From Deltaproteobacteria bacterium (GTDB lineage Bacteria; Myxococcota_A; Bradymonadia; REDH01): 64,000 nucleotides of DNA. Positions within the stretch are counted from its first letter, which is position 1; each line of letters begins with the position of its first letter. Position numbers and translations under genes: made by a program. Below, piece after piece: positions 1 to 6,915 of this stretch. The DNA lies in contig REDH01000075.1 in assembly GCA_007693585.1 (NCBI GenBank), positions 1 through 64,000 on the forward strand, read 5' to 3'. Below the pieces are notes generated by a model. It was not told the DNA's origin and made no database searches. It saw only the letters and a list, made by a program, of their open reading frames with translations.

Positions 1-55
<55 letters not shown>

Positions 56-59
<4 letters not shown>

Positions 60-1903
60 CGCTGATCCTTCCTGTGCTGATCGGCTGGTGGACGCTGCGG
101 ACGTTGCCGTGGCTCGTGCTGGATGTCCTGGCGCTGCTGTGGCGGGTGGTGCGGTGGTCGGTGGCGCGTGCGGCAGGTGTGCTGCTGGCGGGGTGGGCGA
201 GGGTGGCGGCGCGTGCGGGAGCCGGTGCGGGACTGCGTCGGGGAGGGCGGCGGCTGGCGTCGGGTTACGTGGGGCTGGTGCGTCATGCGTTGCGGCGTCC
301 GGCGGGGGTGATCTTCCTGGTGGTGTTGCTGGCGGTGGGGTTGTTCCGCCTGTACGGGGACGTGGGCCTGCAGCTCCTTCCGGAGATGGCGCAGGGGGAG
401 GTTCGTGCGGAGCTTCGGTTGCCTGTGGGTACGCCTCTGGCGGAGACGGTGGCGGTGGTGGAGCGGGTGGAGGCTCGGCTGGCGCAGACGCCGGAGGTGC
501 TTCGTGTGGCGTCCTTCGCCGGCGTGTCGGACGATGCGATCGACCGACGGGAGCGTGGGGAGCACATGGCGGAGCTGACGGTCCGCGTGGTTCCGTCGCG
601 GGACCTGGCGCAGGCCGAGGAGCGGGTGATGGCGGCGTTGCGCCGGGCGCTGCGTGTGGAGCCCGGTCTGGATGCGGAGCTTCGTCGTCCGACGCTGTTC
701 ACGCTCGACGCGCCGATCGCCGTTCAATTGTTCGGGCGCGATCCGGCGGAGCTGGAGGGTGCTGCACGGCGGGTGATGGAGGTGGGGTCGGGGCTGCCCC
801 TGCTCGCGGACGTGCGGACCACGGCCGCGGCGGGGTTTCCCGAGGTGCGCGTGCGTTTCGATCGGTCGCGGATGGCGTCGCTGGGGCTGGACGTGCGGCA
901 GTCGGCGGAGACGCTGCGCCGGAAGGTGCAGGGCGTGCGTGCATCGGAGCTTCGGGACCGGGAGCGGACGCTGGACATCGAGCTGGCGGTGGATGTGGCC
1001 TCGCTGGGCTCGCTGGAGGCGCTGCTGGACCTTCCGATCGGGGTGGTCGGCGGTGCGGGCGGGGTGATGTCGCTGGACGATGCGCTGGCACAGGGGGGAG
1101 CGGAGGACATGCGCGGTGTGTCGGTTCCCCTGCGCGCCGTGGCCCATGTGGAGGTGGGGCGGGGTCCTGCGGAGATCCGGCGCATCGAGGGGAGGCGCGC
1201 GGTCGTGGTGGAGGCACGCGCGGCGATTCTGGATGTGCGCGCGGCGCGGGAGGCGCTGACCGCGGAGCTGGACGACATCGCTTTCGGCCCCGGGGTTCGC
1301 TGGGAGATCGGGGGGCAGTCCGCGGAGCTGGAGGCGGCGCAGCGCGGGCTGCTCCTTGCGCTGCTTGTGGCGGTCTTCCTGGTCTACGTGGTGATGGCTT
1401 CGACGTTCGAGTCGTTCCGGGGTCCCCTGATCATCCTGTTCACCATTCCGCTGGCGCTGGTCGGGGTGATGCTTGCCTTGTTCGCGCTGGGGCTTCCGTT
1501 GTCCGTGGTGGCGGGCATCGGGGTGATCGTGCTGGTGGGGATCGTGGTGAACAACGCCATCGTTCTGGTCGATGCGGCGCGCCGTCTCGAGCGGGAGGGC
1601 CTGTCGGTGGAGCGCGCCACGTTGCGGGCGTGCGAGATCCGCCTGCGGCCGGTCTGCATCACCGCGCTCACGACGGTTCTCGGGCTGGTGCCCATGGCGG
1701 TGGGGCTGGGGGCGGGCACGGAGCTTCGGCAGCCGCTGGCCTGGGTGGTGATCGGTGGCCTGGCGGTGGGGACCCTGCTGACGTTGCTCGTGATCCCGGT
1801 GCTCTGGAGCCTGACGGCGCCCTCCCGGGGCGCGGCGGCCGAACCCCCGCTCGCCGCTTGCGATGGGCCCGCGGACGAGCCGGTGACGGCGGGTCCCCGG
1901 TGA
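56..1903 (+). CDS. RND-family efflux permease, C-terminal half (5' truncated)
   Basis: Inner-membrane proton-driven efflux pump subunit, here only the second half. The open frame enters from the artefactual C tract at a hydrophobic segment (ALILPVLIGWW), so no true start is present. After a basic cytoplasmic linker comes a TM segment (VIFLVVLLAVGLF), the second periplasmic porter/docking half, and then the closing TM bundle, including FESFRGPLIILFTIPLALVG and GIVVNNAIVLVDAA, which are typical of RND transporters. Full-length members are about 1000-1050 aa, and about 610 remain. The closing bundle is intact and ends in LLTLLVIPVLW. Drug versus metal specificity cannot be assigned because the first-half TM4 motif is missing. 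A membrane-fusion partner would be expected upstream, outside the window. Confidence 0.85.
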
Positions 1904-1995
1904 GCGTTCCGGCGTGCCCGGCCGAGTGGGCATGACCGTGTCCGGCGGGGGGAGGAACTCGTCGCCGTGAGATCGGCGCCGCGGGGTGGAGTGCC

Positions 1996-2024
1996 TTGTC
2001 GACTCCGGGGGCATCTGATAGTCG
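1996..2024 (+). promoter_or_regulatory. Putative sigma70-like promoter for the FHA gene
   Basis: TTGTCG (1996-2001) and TAGTCG (2019-2024) are separated by 17 bp, about 68 bp before the chosen ATG at 2092. The same TTGnnn-N17-TAGnnn layout recurs before other operons in the window. This is pattern recognition only. Confidence 0.35.
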
Positions 2025-2091
2025 GGGGTCGATTGATTCGGTCCCGGAGTTCGGCCGGGGCGAGACCCATCATCTGCGTCAGGAGAGGCAC

Positions 2092-2817
2092 ATGAGCGAG
2101 CACCGCCGAAAGAGCCTTCGGAGCTTCTACTGCGAAGAAGCGCTCTGGAAAGCGCTGGAGCAGCAGTCGCAGGAGCAGGACGCCTCGATGGATCAGCTCC
2201 TCAACGATGCGCTGAGGGCGTTTCTGGAGGGCGCCTCCGCCGGCGCGCCGCCGGCGGCGTCGCCGCAGGCTCCCGTCCCCGCTCCCGCCCCGCCACCTGC
2301 TGCGCCGGAGGCCCCGCCCGAGGCCCCGCCCCGCCCCCGTGCGGATGCCGAGCTGCCGTCGTCCGGCGCCCTCCGTGGAGGGGCGGATCATCGCACCCTC
2401 GAGCGCATCCCGGCGGTGAAGCCTGCCGGGCGGGCACCGACGCTGACGCCTCCGCCGCCGCCGGCGGTGAAGCCCCCCGCGCCGCCGCCACCGTCGCCGA
2501 GCGGAGCGCAGCCCGCGGTCGATGCCAGCGGAAAGCCACGCCTGTTCATCCAGTTCGACGGCCAGACGTACACCGTCGAGAAGGAGAAGTTCATCATCGG
2601 TCGCGGCACGCAGGGCACCGACCTCACGATCCGCGACGGAAACGTCTCCCGCAAGCACGCCGCCGTGATCTTCCATACCGGCAACTTCTACCTGCAGGAC
2701 ATGGGCAGCACCAACGGCATCGAGTTCCAGGGGAGCCGCATCGACACGAAGCGGGTGGAGGATGGAGACATCTTCCACATCTGTGACCACGAACTCCGCT
2801 TCAGCTTCCAGCCCTGA
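2092..2817 (+). CDS. RHH-like / FHA domain protein
   Basis: Predicted cytoplasmic phosphothreonine-reading protein of 241 aa. The ATG at 2092 is chosen over the upstream in-frame start because AGGAGAGG lies directly before it and the added residues look non-coding. Residues about 5-45 (SLRSFYCEEALWKALEQQ onward) read like a ribbon-helix-helix DNA-binding or dimerisation segment. A long Ala/Pro-rich, probably disordered linker follows. The last ~90 residues are a full FHA domain with FIIGRG, VSRKHA and DMGSTNG, the canonical phosphopeptide-binding loops. The fusion suggests a DNA-associated or dimeric adaptor that recognises Ser/Thr-kinase targets. No kinase is encoded nearby. FHA call is firm; the RHH call is tentative. 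Confidence 0.85.
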   Translation: MSEHRRKSLRSFYCEEALWKALEQQSQEQDASMDQLLNDALRAFLEGASAGAPPAASPQAPVPAPAPPPAAPEAPPEAPPRPRADAELPSSGALRGGADHRTLERIPAVKPAGRAPTLTPPPPPAVKPPAPPPPSPSGAQPAVDASGKPRLFIQFDGQTYTVEKEKFIIGRGTQGTDLTIRDGNVSRKHAAVIFHTGNFYLQDMGSTNGIEFQGSRIDTKRVEDGDIFHICDHELRFSFQP

Positions 2818-2941
2818 CGACGTTGTCGGGTTGCTGGGGATGAGCCGGAGTGCGCATCCCTGCCCGGGCCACTCGCATCCCGTTCCCCGGGGCGACGTGT
2901 CCGCCCCGCTCGAGCAGGCTGTTCTGCGCAAGGGAGGACCC

Positions 2942-3991
2942 ATGTTCGCCGTGCACACCTGGGCACCCGGTCGAACCCGGATCGCGCTCGCCCCGATGAC
3001 CCCGCTCGCTCGGCCCTGGAACCGGGTGGTGCATGTTCATCTGCTCCATGAGGGGCAGTACGCGGCCCTCGTGGATACGGGACTTCCGTCAAGCCGGGAG
3101 CCGCTGATGGCGGCCCTGGAGCATCTCGGCGTGTCGCCGTCGCGCGTGCGCCGGATCCTGCTGACGGGCCTCGGCCCCGCCTCCACCGGGAACCTCGAGG
3201 TGTTCCCGGACGTCCCGGTGCTCTCGGTGTCGGAGAATGGGCCGCAGGAGGCCTGTCCGGAGGCACGGCGCGCGGCTTCGTCGGAGCGCCTGGTTCGCGC
3301 GGTGGCTGCGCTCTCCGAGGTCGGGGCGCTCTCGCAGGAGGAGGGGGAACGAGCGGTGGAGGCGCTGCTCGATGCGCTCTTCGGAGGGGGGGGGGCGAGG
3401 CGGACCGTGATGGGGGTCCGCGACGGGAGCCTGATCGCGGCTGACTCGGCCCGGCTGGAAGCGCTGTCGGCCCCGGGAAGCGAGGAAGGCTCCTGTGTGT
3501 ATCACGACAGCGCCTCCGGTGACCTGTACGGGGGTCGCGCGCTGGTCTTCGACGAGCATTTTCCGGTGCTGAGGATCGACGACGTGATCGCGAGTTTCGA
3601 TCGCCTGTCGCAGTTGGCGCCGCGTCGGATTCTGCCGTTGACGGGTCTGCTGCAGGAAGACCATCGCGCCGCGTTCCGCTCGCTCGGGCTCCTGGTTCAT
3701 GGAGCGCTCAGTCATCTCCCCTATGCGTTCGCGGGGCCCACGCGTGCGGTGGATCTGGCGCGGCGGGACTTCGGCGACGGAGAGGGTCAACCGGTCGCGC
3801 TGATCGCGCGGACGTTGCGCTATGAGGTGTTGCTCGACGAGCTGGCCCGTTCGGGGGTGGTGGAGCGTGAGGGAGAGGGGCCCCTTGCCGTTCATCATGG
3901 CGGTTCGGCGCAGGGCAGCCGCACGGCAGCCCTGCTCGCGGAGGTGCGCGCGCGCCGGGCTGCACGGGCCTCGGGGACGGGGGAGTCCTGA
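2942..3991 (+). CDS. Degenerate metallo-beta-lactamase-fold protein
   Basis: Protein of 349 aa, with ATG at 2942 preceded by AAGGGAGGACC. The order of secondary-structure signatures fits an MBL-fold hydrolase: an N-terminal strand pair ending in AALVDTGLP, then RRILLTGLGPASTGN, where family members carry THxHxDHxGN, and later SCVYHDSASGDLYGGRAL, where they carry the metal-bridging Asp of a SGD/GD motif. The metal-binding His and Asp residues are replaced (GLGPAS; YGG). It is therefore probably a non-catalytic or altered MBL-fold protein. The C-terminal 100 residues contain a helical region resembling the winged tail of MBL-fold lactonase/glyoxalase-like proteins. A G10 run lies inside the gene. 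The fold is inferred by eye. Confidence 0.55.
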   Translation: MFAVHTWAPGRTRIALAPMTPLARPWNRVVHVHLLHEGQYAALVDTGLPSSREPLMAALEHLGVSPSRVRRILLTGLGPASTGNLEVFPDVPVLSVSENGPQEACPEARRAASSERLVRAVAALSEVGALSQEEGERAVEALLDALFGGGGARRTVMGVRDGSLIAADSARLEALSAPGSEEGSCVYHDSASGDLYGGRALVFDEHFPVLRIDDVIASFDRLSQLAPRRILPLTGLLQEDHRAAFRSLGLLVHGALSHLPYAFAGPTRAVDLARRDFGDGEGQPVALIARTLRYEVLLDELARSGVVEREGEGPLAVHHGGSAQGSRTAALLAEVRARRAARASGTGES

Positions 3992-4057
3992 AGGGCGGGA
4001 CGGGACGGCGGGGGTGCGGGCGGAGGTGCGGAGGGTCTGGCTGTGGCGGGCGGGGCT

Positions 4058-4489
4058 TCAGCGTGCGGTGTCGGGCTCGGGAAGGAGCGCGAGGACCTCG
4101 ACGACACGGTAGCGGAGTTGGTTGCCGGCCGGTTCCAGTCGTGCGGTGGGCGCGATGAGGACGGGGAAGGCGGCGCCGGTACCGATGTCCGGGGATTCGA
4201 GGAGGGCGATCGCGTCGTCGGTGGCGTCGCGCGCAGGTCGCAGTGCGACGCGGAACCAGTGATCGCGCAGTCTGATCTCCCACGCTGGGACGTCGCAGCG
4301 GGTGGGGTTGTAGCGGGCGAGGGTGGAGAACCGGTCGATGTCGTCGGCCTGTCCAAGGGCCGTGGCGATTGCGGACTCGGTGTGGGCGGCTGCGCGCTGG
4401 ACGGGGGACATGGGCGGCGCGGAAGTGGCGGCGCAGCCTGCGAGGAGCAGAGCGAGGGACGCCGTGGGGATGAGGCTGGCTCGCGTCAC
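4058..4489 (-). CDS. Small predicted lipoprotein
   Basis: Protein of 143 aa starting at GTG (4489). It has an N-terminal signal with lipobox LLAGC at residue 19, so it is probably lipidated and periplasm-facing. The mature part is a mixed, globular-looking domain with no motif I recognise. It starts 12 bp downstream of the DUF1015 gene stop and is likely cotranscribed with it. The ORF and lipobox are convincing; the function is unknown. Confidence 0.65.
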   Translation of the reverse strand: MTRASLIPTASLALLLAGCAATSAPPMSPVQRAAAHTESAIATALGQADDIDRFSTLARYNPTRCDVPAWEIRLRDHWFRVALRPARDATDDAIALLESPDIGTGAAFPVLIAPTARLEPAGNQLRYRVVEVLALLPEPDTAR

Positions 4490-4501
4490 GGTGAACGATG
4501 C

Positions 4502-5800
4502 TCAGGGGAGGTGGAGGTCGAGCATGGCGAGGCCTGGGGGGACCTTCGGGAAGAAGTAGGTCGACTTCTGCGGCAGGAACAGCCCGGCGTTGCCGATCTC
4601 GAGAAGCGGGTCGATGGCGAGGCGGCCCGGGAGTGCGGCGAAGTGCGTGTCCGGATGGCCGAGTGCCTCGCGTACCTCGGCGAGCGCGTGGGTGTGCAGG
4701 ATGTGGCTGGTGGTCTCCTGCTCGCGCACGGAGAGGTTGGCCAGGCGGGGGAGGATGAGGTCGTGGAGGAGCAGGAGGGGGATGCGCTCGGCGACGGGGG
4801 GAAGGCGGTGCCGCCGGATGGCTTCGGCGACGCGGTCGCGTCGGGGGTGCAGGCGCAGGAGGCGGGGGCGGGCGCCCGGTGTGTCGGCGAGGGCGAGCAG
4901 CAGGGTCTCGGTGTCGTCGAGCAGGGGCTGGAGGGCGGGCTGCTCGAGGGGAGCATCGACTTCTTCGAGGGAGAAGAGTGCCCGGAGCTGTTCGACGAAG
5001 CGATCGGTACGGAATCCGGGGAGTCCGCGGAGGATGCGATGGGTCGGCTGGACGACGGTATCCGGGGCGTGTGCGTTGGCGAGGAAGCCCATGATCCAGT
5101 CGGTGTCGGCGCCGGTCGTTGTGGACTCCCTGCGGAGGGCGAGTGCGGCCTCGTAGCGGTGATGTCCGTCGGCGATGAGGAGTTGTCGTTCGCGGAAGGT
5201 GGTCGCGATGGCGTTGACGACTCCGGGTTCGTCGAGGACGTGGATGGTGTGCAGGACGTCGTCGCGGTCCTGCCAGGCGCAGAGCGGGGGGCGTTCGGGC
5301 GCTGTGGAGAGAGTGCGCTCGAGGGAGAGCTCGGGGTCTCCGTACAGGAAGTAGATGGGCGAGAACTGTGCGTGGGTGCTGCGGAGGAGGTCCGTTCGGC
5401 TCAGGCGGGGGGCGCGGAGGGTCCGCTCGTGGGGAAGGATGACCCGGTCGCCATAGTCGTGGAGGCGTACCCGACCGATGACCCCCGTCCGGACCATCGG
5501 GGCGCCGTGGAGGACGAAGCGCTGTTCGAGTCTCAGGAAGGCGGGCTGCGGGAGGTGGGTGAGGGTTCCGTTGCGGATCCAGGATCTCAGGGTGCGGCCG
5601 GCCTGCTCGTGGAGGCGTGGGGCGTCCGGGTGGGGGACGAGACCGGGCTCGAGTCTCCGGAACGCGAAGGGAGAGCGGTCCCGGTCGTATGCGAGCAGGT
5701 CCGAGGGTGCGGACGCGGGAACGGTGGGCAGCACCGTCGCGACGTCGGGCACGACGTCGGGGTTGTAGTGAAGCGCCCGAAAGGGCCGGACGTCAGCCAT
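4502..5800 (-). CDS. DUF1015 family protein
   Basis: Cytoplasmic protein of 432 aa. I start it at 5800 (MADVRPFRAL), the usual N-terminus of DUF1015 proteins; the track's upstream extension is low-complexity. Family hallmarks are the opening 'PFRAL.Y' segment, the VILPHERT region, the central ADGHHRYEAAL motif and a closing KSTYFFPKV-like segment. Length agrees with the ~400-430 aa family norm. The biochemical role of DUF1015 is not established; in many genomes it neighbours serine/phosphoglycerate metabolism genes, which is not the case here. It follows the YrdC-like gene by ~80 bp and precedes the lipoprotein by 12 bp. Confidence 0.85.
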   Translation of the reverse strand: MADVRPFRALHYNPDVVPDVATVLPTVPASAPSDLLAYDRDRSPFAFRRLEPGLVPHPDAPRLHEQAGRTLRSWIRNGTLTHLPQPAFLRLEQRFVLHGAPMVRTGVIGRVRLHDYGDRVILPHERTLRAPRLSRTDLLRSTHAQFSPIYFLYGDPELSLERTLSTAPERPPLCAWQDRDDVLHTIHVLDEPGVVNAIATTFRERQLLIADGHHRYEAALALRRESTTTGADTDWIMGFLANAHAPDTVVQPTHRILRGLPGFRTDRFVEQLRALFSLEEVDAPLEQPALQPLLDDTETLLLALADTPGARPRLLRLHPRRDRVAEAIRRHRLPPVAERIPLLLLHDLILPRLANLSVREQETTSHILHTHALAEVREALGHPDTHFAALPGRLAIDPLLEIGNAGLFLPQKSTYFFPKVPPGLAMLDLHLP

Positions 5801-5883
5801 GCGGACCTGAAGAGGGGGCGTGCGTTCGGGTGGGTGGGGTCCAGTGCCCCGGCAGTGGCTGGTAGCGGAGAATCCGTGGGCTG

Positions 5884-6528
5884 TCACGGGTCGTTCCGGG
5901 CCGGACCGTGCAGGGTGTGCGGGTCGACACCGAGCGTCGTGGCGAGCCGGTCTGCGGAGAGGTCTCCCGTGCGCAGAATCCGTGGAGTGGAGCGGCTGAG
6001 GTCGAGATGGGCAGGTCGGGCGACCGCCTGCGGGGCCTGGCTGGCGACAGCGGCGTCCCAGCCGGTGTTCGCGAGCCGATCGGCGGCGTCGGCGAGGGTT
6101 GTGCAGGGTTCGTCGCCGAGGAGGATGGGCCACAGGGCGAGCGGGTGTTGCGAACGCAGCAGCAGCTCGAGCAGCGCGGGAGAGTCATCCATGCAGAGGT
6201 CGACGGTGCCGGGGACCGGCTGGAGGGTGTGGGGGACTGTTCGCCTGCACGGGAGGCGAAGGACGAGCGGTCCGGGCCAGTGCCGGTCCATGAGGCGCTG
6301 CGTGGGCGGCGAGGGGGCCCTGTCGAGCAGGGGAGCGAGGTGGGCGGGTCGGGAGACGGCGATGATCGCGGTGCTGTCGACGCCGCGGTCCTGGAGGAGC
6401 TGGCGCGCGCGCATCGCTGGCGCAGGCCTGGCGTGGTGTGCGAGGACGATGCCCGCCGTCGAGGGCGCGAGCACGAGGCCATCGGTCGAGACGGCACGGA
6501 TGGCCAATTCCACTTGCGTGCTGTGCAT
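5884..6528 (-). CDS. YrdC/Sua5-like protein with lost catalytic motifs
   Basis: Protein of 214 aa, with ATG at 6528 preceded by TTAGGATACGC (AGGA). The fold signature of TsaC/Sua5 is visible: an N-terminal helix, TDGLVLAPSTAGIVL where TsaC has VIAYPTEAVFGVG, and the diagnostic RHWPGPLVLRLP. However, the Lys/Arg-rich motif (LKQRP in E. coli) reads LLQDRG, and the STSAN motif is absent (PILLGDEP). It is therefore probably not a working threonylcarbamoyl-AMP synthase, and a genuine one should exist elsewhere. It is divergent from the ferredoxin gene. The family call rests on these motifs by eye. Confidence 0.6.
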   Translation of the reverse strand: MHSTQVELAIRAVSTDGLVLAPSTAGIVLAHHARPAPAMRARQLLQDRGVDSTAIIAVSRPAHLAPLLDRAPSPPTQRLMDRHWPGPLVLRLPCRRTVPHTLQPVPGTVDLCMDDSPALLELLLRSQHPLALWPILLGDEPCTTLADAADRLANTGWDAAVASQAPQAVARPAHLDLSRSTPRILRTGDLSADRLATTLGVDPHTLHGPARNDP

Positions 6529-6549
6529 GCGTATCCTAAGCGTGCGGCA

Positions 6550-6568
6550 GTCCGGGCGCGGCCCGGAC
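6550..6568. promoter_or_regulatory. Palindrome in the ferredoxin / YrdC-like divergent spacer
   Basis: GTCCGGGC-gcg-GCCCGGAC is a perfect 8-bp inverted repeat in the 67-bp region between the divergent starts at 6528 and 6596. Its position suits an operator or a strong 5' hairpin for the ferredoxin mRNA. No regulator is known for it. Confidence 0.35.
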
Positions 6569-6595
6569 GGTTCCCCCCACCGTGCAGGTCGACCC

Positions 6596-6907
6596 ATGAT
6601 CTATGTGATTGCCGAGCCGTGCGAGGGTGTGTGCGACACCGCATGCGTGGATGTCTGTCCGGTGGACTGCATTCACGGTCCCGCGCCGCTCGAGGAGATT
6701 CGCGAGGTTCGCGACAAGGAGGGCGAGGAGGGCCTTCGCGCGAAATTCGGCGAGAAGATTCAGCTCTACATCGATCCCGAAGAGTGCATCAGCTGTGGCG
6801 CGTGCGAGCCGGAGTGTCCGGTGGACGCGATCTTCGAGGACGACGAGCTCCCGGAGAAGTGGGCGCATTACGCCGAGTCCAACGCGAAGTTCTTCGAGGA
6901 TCGCTGA
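6596..6907 (+). CDS. 7Fe-type ([3Fe-4S][4Fe-4S]) ferredoxin
   Basis: Cytosolic electron carrier of 103 aa, starting at ATG 6596. The N-terminus (YVIAEPCEG, then ACVDVCPVDCI) and the second motif CISCGACEPECPVDAI match Thermus/Azotobacter-type seven-iron ferredoxins, in which the first cluster uses spaced cysteines before CP. An additional Cys (EGVC) is present, so a 2[4Fe-4S] form cannot be excluded. About 25 residues (LEEIREVRDKEGEEGLRAKF) are inserted between the two cluster motifs, making a charged helical spacer. The stop lies 4 bp from the convergent pcrA stop, inside a short palindrome. Confidence 0.92.
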   Translation: MIYVIAEPCEGVCDTACVDVCPVDCIHGPAPLEEIREVRDKEGEEGLRAKFGEKIQLYIDPEECISCGACEPECPVDAIFEDDELPEKWAHYAESNAKFFEDR

Positions 6908-6915
6908 CACGTCAG
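6904..6915. terminator. Palindrome holding both convergent stop codons (ferredoxin / pcrA)
   Basis: CTGAC-ac-GTCAG contains the ferredoxin TGA on the plus strand and the pcrA TGA on the minus strand. The stem is short and no T-run follows, so termination strength is doubtful. The arrangement is repeated at 48901-48918. Confidence 0.25.

Noticed and set aside
88-1935. 615-aa plus-strand ORF overlapping the RND gene in another frame
   Set aside because: Gly/Ala/Arg low-complexity translation typical of a shadow frame in GC-rich DNA; the RND frame has recognisable TM and domain motifs.
4043-6595. Long N-terminal part of the 954-aa plus-strand ORF ending in the ferredoxin
   Set aside because: It is antisense to the DUF1015 and YrdC-like genes. 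Only the last 103 codons (from 6596) are the ferredoxin.
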